A stretch of 64,000 nucleotides of DNA from contig VXAY01000172.1 of the NCBI GenBank assembly GCA_013399855.1, positions 1,205,828-1,269,827 on the forward strand. Direction: 5' to 3'. The position numbers were made by a program, and so were the translations under genes. Origin of the DNA: Oxyruncus cristatus (taxonomy: Eukaryota > Chordata > Aves > Passeriformes > Cotingidae). Shown here one piece after another: positions 25,169 through 37,227 of the stretch (its first letter is position 1; each line of letters starts with the position of its first letter). The notes beneath the pieces were generated by a model. It did no database searches and was not told where the DNA came from. It saw only the letters and a program-made list of their open reading frames with translations.

Positions 25169-25657
25169 CATTTTTTGGTAGCTGATACAGACTTTTAGAA
25201 TTAATTCCTTGCTCTGAAGGCCCAATACAAAACCGTCTGAACTGGCACAAGCTCTTAAGCATTTGTTAACCTTGAGGCACTTTTGAGCATATTGTTTACA
25301 TTCAAGATATTAAAATTAATTTAGTAGACTGTCATAAACCATGGGAACACCCATCTGTTTAATGGTATCTCTACTCAAAACAGAAATAAAACTAGAAAAA
25401 ATTGCTTAATAATACTATCTTCTTCAACGAAATAACCCACAAGACAATTCTCTAAAACTTGCTCCTTCTACTGCAGCTGTTTAAAAACAGCCTCTATTAG
25501 CTTCTCATTTTCCCAGTTAAAAGATGTTAAAATCTTCTAAAAGCTCACTGTCAGAAAGAAGTAGTTTCATCAGGATGCATACTGATTCATACTCCTAAGA
25601 ATCCCGATTTAGCTGACTACTGATCCTACTTCTGAGCCCTGTACTCAGCAATGGTGA
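25169..25657. other. Gene-free spacer between poly-T tract and CR1
   Basis: AT-rich sequence. It is the candidate body of a minus-strand retrocopy if the poly-T tract is a tail, but no gene or repeat is recognised. Confidence 0.45.
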
Positions 25658-26590
25658 TCATAGAATCACAGAATCATAACATCATTAGTGTTGTAAAAGA
25701 CGTGTAAGATTGAGTCCAACCAGTAACCCAGCATTGCCATGTTCACTACCAAACCATGTCCCTAAGTGCCACATCCACATATCTTTTAACTATCTCCAGG
25801 GATGATGATTCCTACTGTGCTCTGGGCAGCCTGTTCCAATGCTTGAGAACACTTTTGGTGAAGAAAGTTTTCCTACCCAATCCAATCTAAACCTCTCCTG
25901 GCCCCACTTGAGGCCATTTCCTCTCATTCTTTTGCTTGTTTACCTGGGAGAAGGGACTGACCTCCCCCCAACCCCATTACAACTACAACCTCCTTTCGGG
26001 TAGTTGTAGAGAGCAATATGATCTCCTCTAAGCCGCCTTCTCTTCAGACTAAACATCCACAGCTCCCTCAGCCACTCCTTATAAGACTTGTGCTCCAAAC
26101 CCTTCACTACCTCTGTTGCCCTTCTCTGAATGTGTTCCAGCCCTTCAGAGCTGGACACAGCACTCCAGGTGTGGCCTCACCAGTGCCGAGTACAGGGGCA
26201 GAATCACTGCCCTAGTTGTGCTGGCCACACTGTTCCTGATACAGGCCAGGATGCCATTGACCTTCTTGGCCACTTGGGCACACTGCTGGCTCATGTTCAG
26301 CTGCTGTCAATCTGCACACCCAGGTCCCTTGCCTCTGGGCAGATTTCCAGACATTTCCCCAAGAAGAGCAGCAGCAGCACAGCATGGGATTGTTGTGACC
26401 CAAGTGCAGGACCTGGCATTTTACCCTGTTGATCCTCACACAGTTGGCCTCAGCTCACCAATCCAGCCTGTCCAGATCCCTCTGCAGACCCTTCCTGCCC
26501 TCCAGTAGATTGACTCTGCTGCCCAACTTTATGTACTCTGTAAACAGACTGCAGGGCCACTCAATCCCTTGGTGACAATAAAGTATGAAG
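25658..26590 (-). mobile_element. 5'-truncated CR1 LINE, minus strand
   Basis: The left end carries the inverted CR1 3' terminus (TCATAGAATCACAGAATCAT). It is followed by the antisense 3' UTR and then the antisense C-terminal part of ORF2. The element is cut off at its 5' side (right end, about 26590), just upstream of the reverse-transcriptase catalytic motif. At this right end it diverges within the segment that normally encodes the LFNIF block. Truncation at the 5' side is typical of target-primed reverse transcription in CR1. The copy resembles the one at 60.9 kb in both coding and UTR segments, so the two probably belong to closely related subfamilies. It is non-autonomous and dead. Confidence 0.95.
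25940..26548 (-). pseudogene. CR1 ORF2 remnant (reverse transcriptase C-terminal part)
   Basis: Two minus-strand open pieces can be read. One (25940-26158) contains [20 protein letters not shown] and then [17 protein letters not shown]. The other (26212-26439) contains KCQVLHLGHNNP. These are hallmark blocks of the CR1 ORF2 region after the polymerase core. The pieces lie in different frames or are separated by stops, so the protein is broken. At 26531-26542, where the catalytic FADD box should sit, the codons read Tyr-Arg-Val-His. Both catalytic aspartates are therefore gone. The role in live CR1 is reverse transcription of element RNA at a nicked target; this copy cannot do that. Confidence 0.9.
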
Positions 26591-29500
26591 ATCCATGATT
26601 TAACTTCCTATCTGATTACCCATTCTGGTGCTCTGTGCCTGATAGTCTTTAATCCTTACCTACCTGAAGAAGAAATGCCATCTATTAGACGTGGTATAAA
26701 TGGTGATATATGTGCCGCAGGTGGTATGAAGATCTCCGTTTATGAGGTGCTGAACTTAGAATTTGGGGATGAAAGATTTGATTAAGAGTTATTTGCTTAT
26801 TTAAATTGTATTAAGTGGAAAAAAGCAATTTTCTAGGGACTTTATTTGTCATGTTGTCGTATTATTCTTTCATTTAATAATTAAAGTATTTAGTAAAATA
26901 ATAGCCTATGTCAAAAGTTTAAGCCTGACCACAATAGATGATAACCTCAAGTCTGCCTTGCTAATGAATCAGAATGGCTTCTATGCATATAAATAAGAAT
27001 TTGTTGGCAGCAGGTTTGAAAACAATTATTAAACCCTAATTAAAACTAGTTGGAAAAGCTGAGGTGGACTAATTTTAATCTTGAGATAGTCTGAATACAT
27101 CATATTAACAAAATGGGGAAAAAAAGGGTGAGGAATAGAGGAGTGCAGGTCAAGGAAAGTCACCTTCTCCTTCCTGCTTTTGCTAACGCACAAGGAAAAG
27201 GAGGGTCTCCTAGCTTTTAAAGGCTGTTTCCAACTTTTACAGGTGCATTCAGGAAAAATACTTACTGTGAGAATAAAGAAAGAACATATGGAAAATACAG
27301 GTGACTTAGGTGAACACTGCTAGGCTTCAGAGCCACCCCTGAGATGTTCTCAGCCTGTCTGTCCTCCTGCAGGGCTTCATAGCCCTCACAATTGTAGGCA
27401 CCAAGGACAAGATGAGCTGATCTCTGCAGGTCCTCTCAGAAATGAGTAAGGGGTAGTTTTGGCCTCTCCTCTGACAACAGAAGGCATTTTGGCAGACTGA
27501 CTTTCATCCCATCCCAAGTGTTAGCCTGCGTCAATGTGTCTCCATGCTCTACACCATCTGCAGACACTGGCAGGCATCACTGCTTATCTTGGTGTTAACA
27601 GGCTTTTTTATCTATCTCCACTTTTTCATCCTGACTCCCCTAAGACCAGGTCACTCATTTTTGATACGTGAACAGCTGAAAACCTACAGTGCAACATAAA
27701 GCAAATAGAGGAAAAAGTACTGGTGCAAAGCATAGCAAGTTGGTCCAGTCAGAATATTCTCTGAATGTGAGTCAAGATCTGTCTTTGCACCTAAAACCCT
27801 GAGCATTTCCATTGCAGCCCCACAAGATTCTAAGGTTGAATAGAGGTCAATTGCTCACTGATAGAATTTCTTAGTAAGCCAGTGACTTTCAAGTGAGTGG
27901 GTTGAAAGAAACAACCAGACGCTCAGCAATTACTTCTATGAGCTTTATATATGTGTGGAAAAAAACGAGGTTCTCTCTTCCTGCAATCTTCCCTGTGAGC
28001 TTGGTGAGACAAAAGCCACTGTGGGGAAGGCAAGCTCTGTGTTGCTTATGGAGCACAGCAGCAAAGTCTCTGGTTTCAGTAAGTGTCTGAGGAGCATCCG
28101 ATCTGAGCCCTGCAGTGACTTTCAGGGAGAGAGAAAGTGAAGCTGCTGGCTCTTGCTTAGATTAAATTTCTGTTGTTACAAGGAGGAAATTTGCTGCTAA
28201 TTATTTTAAAGCAATCCCTGCTGTAATTGAGTCTTTGTGAAAGTAAGGAGCTAATAATGTGCATAGCTCAGGCAAAAAACAGGCAGCACTTCTCATATCT
28301 GTCTGCCAACTGCATATGGTGAGGAGTGGCTTCGTGCCAGCAGCAGCCGCTTCATCACTGCCACCCAGACCCCTATGCCTGGCCAAACACTCCCATCTCA
28401 TGGCAGAGCAGTTCCCACCGAAGCTCACCTTACTGCATCAACCTGCCCAGGGGAAAGCCAATAGTACTGCCTGATGCTGGGCCAGTGAAAGTTCTTTTTC
28501 TGTCAGAGACTGGTTCTCATGCTTATTTTAGAGAGTAACTGGTAAAATATTTACTGCAGATGACTAACATCATGAACAACAGGAGTGGGAAACAGCTTCA
28601 TATCCTTGGGAACACATTTAATGACTAGCAAAATATTCCATCATGTTATCTCATTTTATGAGGCCATGAATTCCAGTAAACACAGTGACACTTCAGTGAT
28701 ACCTTTGTTCTCTAAGTTTCTTGGCACGCAAGAGCAATGTCTTCTTTTTCCAAGAGATGAAGATATTGCATCATTTGCTTTTGTACAAAACAAGATGAAG
28801 CCTGAAGTGACTTTACATTCTGTAGGATGCAGATACCTGTCATCTCATTTTTACCTCTTCAGGGACACATTCACTTTGATAAGAATAATGCAGTCTGAAA
28901 TACGTGGGTACTATAATGAATATAGTTGTAGTAGTAATTTGCCGATCACAGCTCTTATCTTTGAGAAAAAAGGATGACTGAATAAGACTGAAGGAAAATG
29001 CTTGGTTTAAGCCAAGATGTTTATCAAACCTTTATAAAGTCTCTCATAATGAATCCTTCACAGTATTTCCACTCCAATGTTAAACACATTAAACCAGTTT
29101 TTGTTTAATAGTGTTCAACTGTAAAAGCACAAAACAATTTGGTCTAATGATGAGTTTCTGTTGTGTTCTTCTCAATTTGAACCTAGAGCTTGGAGTACAT
29201 ACCAAAGCTTTATGTGAAAAATCACAGAATATTCCTACAGCTTTTTAAATTGTAAATATTTTGTCAATCCTATCTTATTACATTTTAGACACTTAGGTCA
29301 TATTTTTGGTTATGAATCCAAACTGTAGCTAAGCTATTTTTTCACATTTCAGACTTTTTAATACCATGGTCTAGTTGAGACTTATGACCTAACAAGTAGA
29401 TAGGTTACAAGGTTGGTAGTAGAAATCACTAAAGTGGACTGATCTCAAAAAAAGTGCTATGTTCAGTTGGGTATGTTTAGAGCATTTCATCTTAAAACAT

Positions 29501-29990
29501 CACTTAGTTAAGAACAAAACATGACTTATTTAAGAACTTCCATTTCTTGCCTTCACTAGTAACTGAATACAAGATAAGTATGCTAGTCCTATAAAATGCA
29601 AGCCATTACCTGAGGCTGGATCCTAGCCAGTTCAATTGTCAGGTAGTGATGTTGAAGTCAATGCTATGCCAGCTGAAAGAAACAGTCGTTTCCATGCTAC
29701 AGAGATCAGTGTCTACCACCCATGTTTTAAATAAGTGCTAATTTTCTCATCATTCACTGCTGAAAACTAAGAGACAATGAAATAATTTCTACAGTAGATG
29801 CATATGAAGTATGAAAATTGTCCTAAAGAATGTAATTACTTGGAAAGACCCTTCTCCTAGAATGAACAGAGCACCAGCCAACTTCCATGCTGAGATCAAA
29901 ATGAAAGCCAATATTAATGTGCTAAGCATGCTTCAAAAAGCTATTGTATGAAAAAAATGAGCATTCAGAACGGTTAATTGTATCTTGGCA
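26591..29990. other. Gene-free unique sequence
   Basis: No gene or named repeat. A 130-codon plus-strand frame at 28585-28977 is the longest here outside CR1-associated sequence, but its translation shows no domain, signal peptide or repeat that I recognise. A mildly GC-rich stretch at about 28290-28470 has overlapping frames on both strands and no recognised product. Confidence 0.45.
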
Positions 29991-30052
29991 GGGTTTTTTT
30001 GGGTGGGGGTTTTGTTTGTGAGTTTTTTTGTTTTGGTTTTGCTTTTTTTCAG
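29991..30052. repeat. T/G-rich low-complexity tract
   Basis: About 60 bases of almost only T and G on the plus strand, with T runs up to seven and one run of five G. A further 14-T run lies at 30097-30110. There are too few G runs for a convincing intramolecular quadruplex. Confidence 0.75.
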
Positions 30053-32220
30053 TAGTAGAAACTATCACATTTACAGATCAATTCCTTTTACCAAGATTTT
30101 TTTTTTTTTTAAGTTTATTTTAAAGAAGAAAAGCTAATAAAAGCATAGTTATAGCTTCAGTATGAAGTTATCCTGCTCTTTTCTTGGGTCAGAAATGTCT
30201 GTCTGATGTCTTTAGAATATGAGTGTCCAGAGATGCATGAAGATACATGATGGTTTAACCATTTGACCTCAAGTACATAAAAGATTTTCCAAACACATTT
30301 GAAACTCTTTAATAAAGAAACTCCAGATTTAAACAATGCAATAATGCTTTGCTTAGGGATACAAGAGAAATTATATGTCACATTACTGATAGAACTTAAA
30401 CTCCCTGAGGCTGTACAAAAGTCTCTGAAATATGGTGTAGCAAAATTCATGAGGACATGTCACTTTATCAACACTTATTTAAAATTATTTGCCCAACACA
30501 ACTATGCCCTTGATACCTATGAGTAATGTGAATTCTCCTAACCCACACAATAAAATCTTCGTCTAATAACATATAATGAGCTGCCATCAGATAGTTAATA
30601 TTAAAAAGTTTTTATGTGAAGCACAGATATAAGGACACTAAGGTGATAGTAAAAAAAGTCAAATGGCACTTTTTTGGGCCAAACTCCAGGGAAGTAGAGT
30701 CTCAAAAATCCTACTGTATCAATAATCTTTCTGGCAGACATCTGCCAACTTCAGTGAAACCCATGATTTACAAATCTCAGAGAAGTCTTCTGAAGACCTT
30801 CAATTCACTTACAAGGAGAAAAAGCAGTGTAAACGTGCATGTGCTGTCTTGGCAAAGCCACCCGTCTGCCACCTATCCCTTTCCAGCTCCCGGTCTTCCA
30901 AGCTTCCATATGCTCTATCTTTTTTCTTGTTTCCAGACTGGTTTCCTTGCTAGTTTACTCTCTATATATTTGGCTTAAATTTTCATCTAGCCCCTTTCCT
31001 TTCATTTTCTATGTATATCCTCTCCTCCTTTCCCTGAATTCCTTCTTATATTTCCATTTGACTTTGGTTGCTCAAGACTCAGATAAACTATCTGTCTTTT
31101 GAGGTTCTTCTTGGGGTATCCTGGATATCAGCCCTCTTCTTCGAACTGTTCTTCCTTTTCAATTTCTGTTCAGTCCTTTTGCTTTGCTTTTATCTCCTCT
31201 TCCCTCTGTCATCCTTTGGTCTTGGTTATCTTCAGATATTTCCTAATGGGAAAGAGTTTTGGCACGTTAACATTTTGTTCATTGTTTAGTTTTCATTTAA
31301 CTCCTATGTAGTAAGAGTCAGACAGAGGAAACATTTCTGTTTCAGCAGGGCCATTTTCCAAGGTTACCCTGCAGACTTAGACAGTTTTGAGAGGACCACA
31401 GACTCACAAGAACAGTAGCAGAGGACCTGGTCAGCCTGGTGGATGAGCATAGAAATTCTAATACCACCTTAGCCAAAAGACACCAGAGTTCCTGTTTTTG
31501 TCGACTGGTCTCGGTTTGATTGAGCAACTTGCACCTTTTTCAAGAAATAATACAAAACTGCCATAGAAAGAGGATGGTTCTCACCCTTACATCCTTTTCC
31601 TGAAGGAGGGATCTGCCAGGCTGGTGGGTAATCTCATGTACACAGACACATATCTTTTCCCTCTCTGAACAAGACTAAGATTTTATAATCTTACTCTATC
31701 TTGCAGCTCAGCAGCATTGATTCCAATTATTCACTGCCAGGTTTCTAATAACCAGGAGAAAGGAATAAGTGAAACTACAGGAGCGTTATATATTTTCCCC
31801 ATCAAAACCAGGAAAATTTAAACAGTCTCTGCAGTCCCTTTATGAAGGTGGAGGTGGCCAGCAATTTCAAAGTGACATCTGGTATAAATTTAGAGAGACT
31901 TCTAATACAAACAGAAGAAAAATAACATTTTATCTAGACAGATGTTACAATGACTATGAATTATTAGATTACTCTGTTGGGGTTTTTTCATATTCATTAA
32001 AATGTACACTGTGAGACTTGCTCTTCCCACTCAGTAGTAAATTGGCACTGGACAAGTAACTTGTTTGATTTCTATGAGAAGGGGACTTTTAAAGATGTTC
32101 ATCACAGACAATTGTCACGTGCAGGAGGCCACAAATTTCTTCAAATTCATTTTCTTGCAACTTCCAGCGTCTCCTCTTATTTAGCCAAGCTTGGTCTATT
32201 CTATTAGGAGAACTCTTAGG

Positions 32221-32246
32221 CTATCCTGTGCTTTTCCACAGGATAG
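32221..32246. repeat. Perfect 10-bp hairpin, 6-nt loop
   Basis: CTATCCTGTG (32221-32230) and CACAGGATAG (32237-32246) are exact reverse complements separated by CTTTTC. No T-run follows, so it is not a terminator-like structure. A few such short palindromes are expected by chance in 64 kb. Confidence 0.6.
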
Positions 32247-35200
32247 ACATGAAGGGGAATACCCTTCCATGGAGGCTTTGGGTGAAACACTTAACATCAT
32301 TGTTTCTGAGAAACAGATCTTTCCCCTAAGGAGACCTTCCACTTAAACTCTATTACACAAATATCTGCTTAAAAGCAGAAATGTATTTAAAGAGTCTCTG
32401 CATTTAAAGCAGCATGTGTTCCCTTCAGAATTTTTCCTCCTCTTAGCAACTAAAGTCCTATAATTATAGATAAACTGTTTTATGAAATTCCCACTGTTGA
32501 GATTTACTATTATGGAAGGTGACAATTCCTGCAGATAATAGAAATTTTTAAAAATCTATAAATTTTCACCAGCTAATATACTTTTTTACAGTGTAAACAC
32601 GCTTTAGGAAATGTTTGTGTTTTTATTCTAGGCAAATGATAGTAGTTTAAAAAATCTATCCACTTCATCCTTTTATTCTCTTAACTTACATGGAATAGAA
32701 TGAAAAATGACTAATAATGGGGTTTTAGAAAGAAGCTATAGACTTCAATTAAAAATTCAAACCCAATGTGAGGTGTCTATACATAATTAAATATTAAAAA
32801 TAATGTAATACCATACCCTGCAGGAATAGGTCTGTTTCAGCACGAGGTTCTTGTTGAAACTATTTACATTTCAGCCAAAAATCATGTGCATAAGTTAGTC
32901 ATCTGTTCTGGTTTCAATCACTGACTTTCCTTTGCAGCAAAACGTTGCTGAAACACTGTACCTGTCACGCATTGCACAGCAGCAAACCAAATGATTTATG
33001 ACTATCCAATAGCGATCTGATGCTTCTAATTTGTCCATCAAATATGCAAGCTGTGACAAAAATCAGACATGTTTTGGAAAGTGGAAACACATCTGGAGAA
33101 GCTCAATCTTATTTTGGTACTTTGCAGGACCATCAATGCACCCCCAAAAATTGTAAGGGAAGTAGAAAGACTCCTTCCTGACAGCCTATAAATTTATCTG
33201 AAGTCCTTCTCCATGACTTCTGCAGGTCCCTGTTCCAGGGACCGTGTCATGGTGTGAAAATCCACAGAACTGGGTCTCCTCATGCCCAGCCTCAGGCTGG
33301 GAAGTTTAACACTGGTACCCCAGTCCAAAGAAAAAATGTTGTTAGTCCCCTTCTTCAGTCACTATATTCATACACTGATTTTCTCTTACATATCAAGAAA
33401 ATTCTTTTTGTTCTTCATCTTATTTTCAGAAAGAGCAAGGAAAATGATCTTTTGCCTTTGTTCTGTGGGTTTTTTAGCACTTTTTCTCTCCTCCATGTGA
33501 TTTCATGTCAGTATAGCAGCAAAATGGCACATGGCTTAAGCCAGATCCACTTGATTACTGATTTCTTTCTCTTAATGAGAGAAATTGGGCATTTGTTGAC
33601 CATAAATCTTGCCTTATTATTATGCAGTAATGTTCACTCAGTGTTCCCTAACTGCTACTAACAGTAATAGCACATTTTCTTGGGGGAATCACAATGTCTT
33701 GCTATTAAGACAAATGTCATTTTTCTGAAATACTGTTATTTACTAAGGTAATTTCTTCTCAGCATGATATCCATACAAAAGACTAAGGATGGCTCACAAT
33801 TCATTCAATTCCCCTTTCACCCACAACTCCAAAAATAACAAGAAGAAAAACAAAAGAAAATCCATATGGAAAGTAATGTCTCTGAAGATCCACCCTGCAG
33901 CAATCACAGTTTAACCCAGAAAATAAGTCCTGAAGCAGTACCTGGAACAGGAAAATAATTACTAGCCTGATGACCTTCCCCACTCCCTGAAAAGTGTTGC
34001 TACTTAATAAGCCTGGCAGAAAGTTTTACAGATCCATGGATTATGACTTAGTCCTATCCTCACAGCCAGCTCTGCACTGAGCATAGAAATCTTTCTGTGC
34101 TAGTGCAAATTTACTGTGTTGATGGCATTATATATTCAAAATGCCTGTGTCTGAAACTTGCATCTCTGTACCTTTAGAAGAGTTTGTTTTCTAGAGTTGT
34201 TCCAATGACAGGGAGTACTTGTCTAAAAGTTAGAACTGATTTTGTAAGTAAATTCAATTTTCTACCTGCAAATAAACATGGAATTAAAACCTCTGCACTC
34301 TATGCCCAGTGACCCAGTAGGAAACCATGAGGCTTATGCTCATTAAGTCACACTAGAAATCAGTTTCTGATATGCAATCCTAACGCTAGGAGGTCATTTT
34401 ACAAAATAGGTAGTGATACCCAGCTGCACTGTCGAGGCAAACTGCTGCAATTGGTACTAAAATTATAGTGCTATAGTTTACAGTGGAAAAAGAGAGCATA
34501 TACTGAAGCTGTTGTGGAGTCTCTGGAGACAAAAATATGGCTTATTTCTGGTATTCTGAGTAGTTGTACTCAACATAGTAACAGTCTTGCTTTAACCCCA
34601 AAACCTTGGCACTTCCCAGCTCATGGTCTTACTAATATCTAGAAACTCACATAAAACAGTACTCAATCCAACTTCCTTTTAGATCAGCAAGTTGTAGAGA
34701 CATAAATGTATACAAAGAATTTACACCACTGCAGAATCAAGTTGACTCTAACTCAGGTTGACTAAGGCTCTGCCATAAAAATTATTTAGGTTCTTAATCC
34801 TGTTAAGTTTTATTTCAGAGAAAAAGAAAATTCTAGAATTTGTATCTTCAGAAAAACACAATCATAGCAACTGAGTCCTTTAAGACAAACTATCACTTCT
34901 TTTTTTAATCCTATGATTTGGAAGGTGGTAAGTCAGTGTCAAGATATCTGAATATCAGCAACTCATACGTGGCAATCTGTTATGATGAGGACCATTAAAA
35001 CTTTCACAAAAGGGTCCCTGCTGTGCCTGAAACTTGGGATTCCAAACCTAATAATGGTAATTCTGTATTTCTTACATTTCTTTAAAAAAAGCAGAAACAT
35101 GCCAACTTCTTAGCATTGGCTTACATAGTGCTTTCTGATGGATAACTAGATCAACAAAAGACAAAATTTTAAGGACACATTTATCCAAACACTAACCAGA

Positions 35201-35256
35201 AGGCAGGCTCCCCTTGAAAGTTAAGCAGCAGAAGCTTTCATGACACCTTCTGTGGG

Positions 35257-35271
35257 CACACACACACACAC
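35257..35271. repeat. (CA)n microsatellite
   Basis: About seven CA units, a short simple repeat. Confidence 0.7.
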
Positions 35272-37183
35272 TGCTGACAATATCTCTGTAAACCTCACAT
35301 CAGATCTTGCACCTTCTACTCCAAGATCTTGCCAACAATTCTTGCATGTTCAGCAGACTGCCACCACCCCCTCTAATCCTTCCCACCACTTGGGCCAGAC
35401 CCTCTACACCCGAGTGATCATCCTGCACTTGCTTCTTCCCCAGATCAAGGAACCTCACACTGGCCTCTTCTGATCTCTGGACCTTTTCTATGTCAGTTCA
35501 AGAGGCTTTACACATTCTCCTTTTTAGCAGCACATCCATGTTGTCCTTCCACTTAATGCTTTTTTTGCCATTGCTGAGCCTCTTCCCCTTCAGCCCAGCT
35601 TCTTAGAGCTTCTCGACACTTTCTCCCCACAAAATTTATAAGCATTATATATACTCTTTTGGGACATATAAGGCTGATTTCAATAACAGTAGTTTCACTA
35701 GCAGTCTACTTAAAGCAATACATAATACTCCCCATAGGATAATTGCCTAAATTAACTAACATTCAAAGCATATAATTATCCTCTGCAGTGTTCCGTGTGG
35801 ATAGACTACAACATGTACTGGAGCTAGCTAACTGTAAGCAGTAATACCAAATCCACATGAGCTGTGTTAAGCAAAGGTGGCATAGCAGGAACTACAGTAT
35901 GGGCAGACCCTCAGGACCAGGAATTATTTGTAACTTCACTACCCCATACTCAGACAATTGTAAAACACTGCAGTCATCACATCCTATGTTTGCTCTGATG
36001 GCCAATGAGCCAAAGAGTGCATCTGAGGCCAGATTACAAACATGAGCCAAACCCAGCCATTGCTCAATCCTTGCCATATGGGAATCAAAAACTGGAGTCT
36101 TTCACTGGTGGAAATCGCACTGTCTTTCACTTTCTCCATATTCTCCCTTTCTCCACACATTATTCCAGACAGCACTGAATGGATACTGCAGTATTTCTCC
36201 TATTTTTAACAGTGTGAGGCACTTGGCTGGGAATTCTCCATGCTCTAATGTGTGTTTGATCAAAAATTTAACTACCTCCTATAAGTTAATTGTAAAATGA
36301 ACACTTCCTGCTCCTTCAAGTGCTATTTCCATGGAAACTACTCAGTACTGTTGCTACAAAATGAAGGGGGTTTACTAATGGGTCTTTTTATTATCTCAGA
36401 GTCTTGATTCTTCAGTATTTCTCATTTGTTGTAGAAAAACACATTCAGTGAATGAGGTATATAAACCAACCCGTAGTACTATAATTTAGTAGCCTAAATT
36501 CTTGGCTCCATAGAGCTGAAGTTGAGTAGGGGTAGTTGAGATGGATATATTATTTTATTTTTATAAAATATAAAACTTATATTTTCTTTTTTAAATGGTT
36601 TATACAGAATGATAAAAGCTATCTATTATGGGATGATATATTTGTATTTCAGAAGATGATTGTAGGTGGTGCTGGTCAGGAACACTTTGGATACAGTGGG
36701 AGACTCCTGAAAACAAAGTATTTGTTTCATTAATGTCATCAACACAATCCTCTTTCTAGGAAAAGCTACTGTGGACTCACCTCAGAGGCACTATCAGCAT
36801 GAGGGAAGCATCCAGCAAAACATCCTAGCTTTCTGATACAGATAGTAAACAGTTGGTATGCTTGACACTGACAGGAATTGGTGGACATTAGGTAGCAGGT
36901 ACTCAGCTTTCCCTGAGGCAAGACTTTTGGCATTTGGTCTCCAACTAGGAAAATTCTAAAGCAAATTCTTTCTCTCCTATACATTAACATGGAAAGATGG
37001 GTTTTTTCTGGTGATGTTCACAGCCAAGAAGTCTGACATGTCTCCTCACTGACTTCTATTATACAAAGCATACTTTTACAATCACCTAAAAAGACCCCTC
37101 TCTCATATCCACACAAAGTAATTTCAGCTGTGGGTACTTCTCCCTGCCTAAAGGCTACCTGCAGTGGGAGGTGACAAGGATGC

Positions 37184-37227
37184 TGTGGTGGGTTGGCCCT
37201 GGCTGGATACCAGGTACCCACTAAAGC
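37184..37227 (+). mobile_element. Fragment matching the 5' end of an avian ERV LTR
   Basis: The segment starts TGTGGTGGGTTGGCCCTGGC and continues GGATACCAGGTACCCACTAAAGC. It closely resembles the first 40-45 bases of an LTR common in songbird genomes (TGT start, GGTTGRCCCTGGCTGGATRCCAGGT core). Similarity stops abruptly near 37227, and no remaining U3, poly-A signal or 3' CA end follows. It is therefore a truncated scrap of an old endogenous retrovirus LTR. The family is named from memory only. Confidence 0.6.

Larger units (their letters stand above)
30111..37183. other. Gene-free unique sequence
   Basis: AT-rich with no recognised gene. It contains a pyrimidine-rich stretch at about 30880-31240 (plus strand rich in T and C, giving short hydrophobic chance frames), a 10-bp hairpin at 32221 and a CA tract at 35257. 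The plus-strand 135-codon frame at 33254-33661 is unrecognised. Confidence 0.45.

Noticed and set aside
26116..26508. 130-codon plus-strand frame
   Set aside because: It is the antisense shadow of the CR1 ORF2 remnant.
28585..28977. 130-codon plus-strand open frame, the longest not overlapping a CR1 element apart from those at 33254 and 3666
   Set aside because: No recognisable domain, no supporting context, and a length within what chance gives in 64 kb read in six frames.
29991..30052. G-quadruplex in the T/G-rich tract
   Set aside because: Too few runs of three or more G for a four-run quadruplex.
33254..33661. 135-codon plus-strand frame with hydrophobic stretches suggesting a membrane protein
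   Set aside because: The hydrophobic residues follow from T-rich sequence. An overlapping frame looks similar and no family is recognised.
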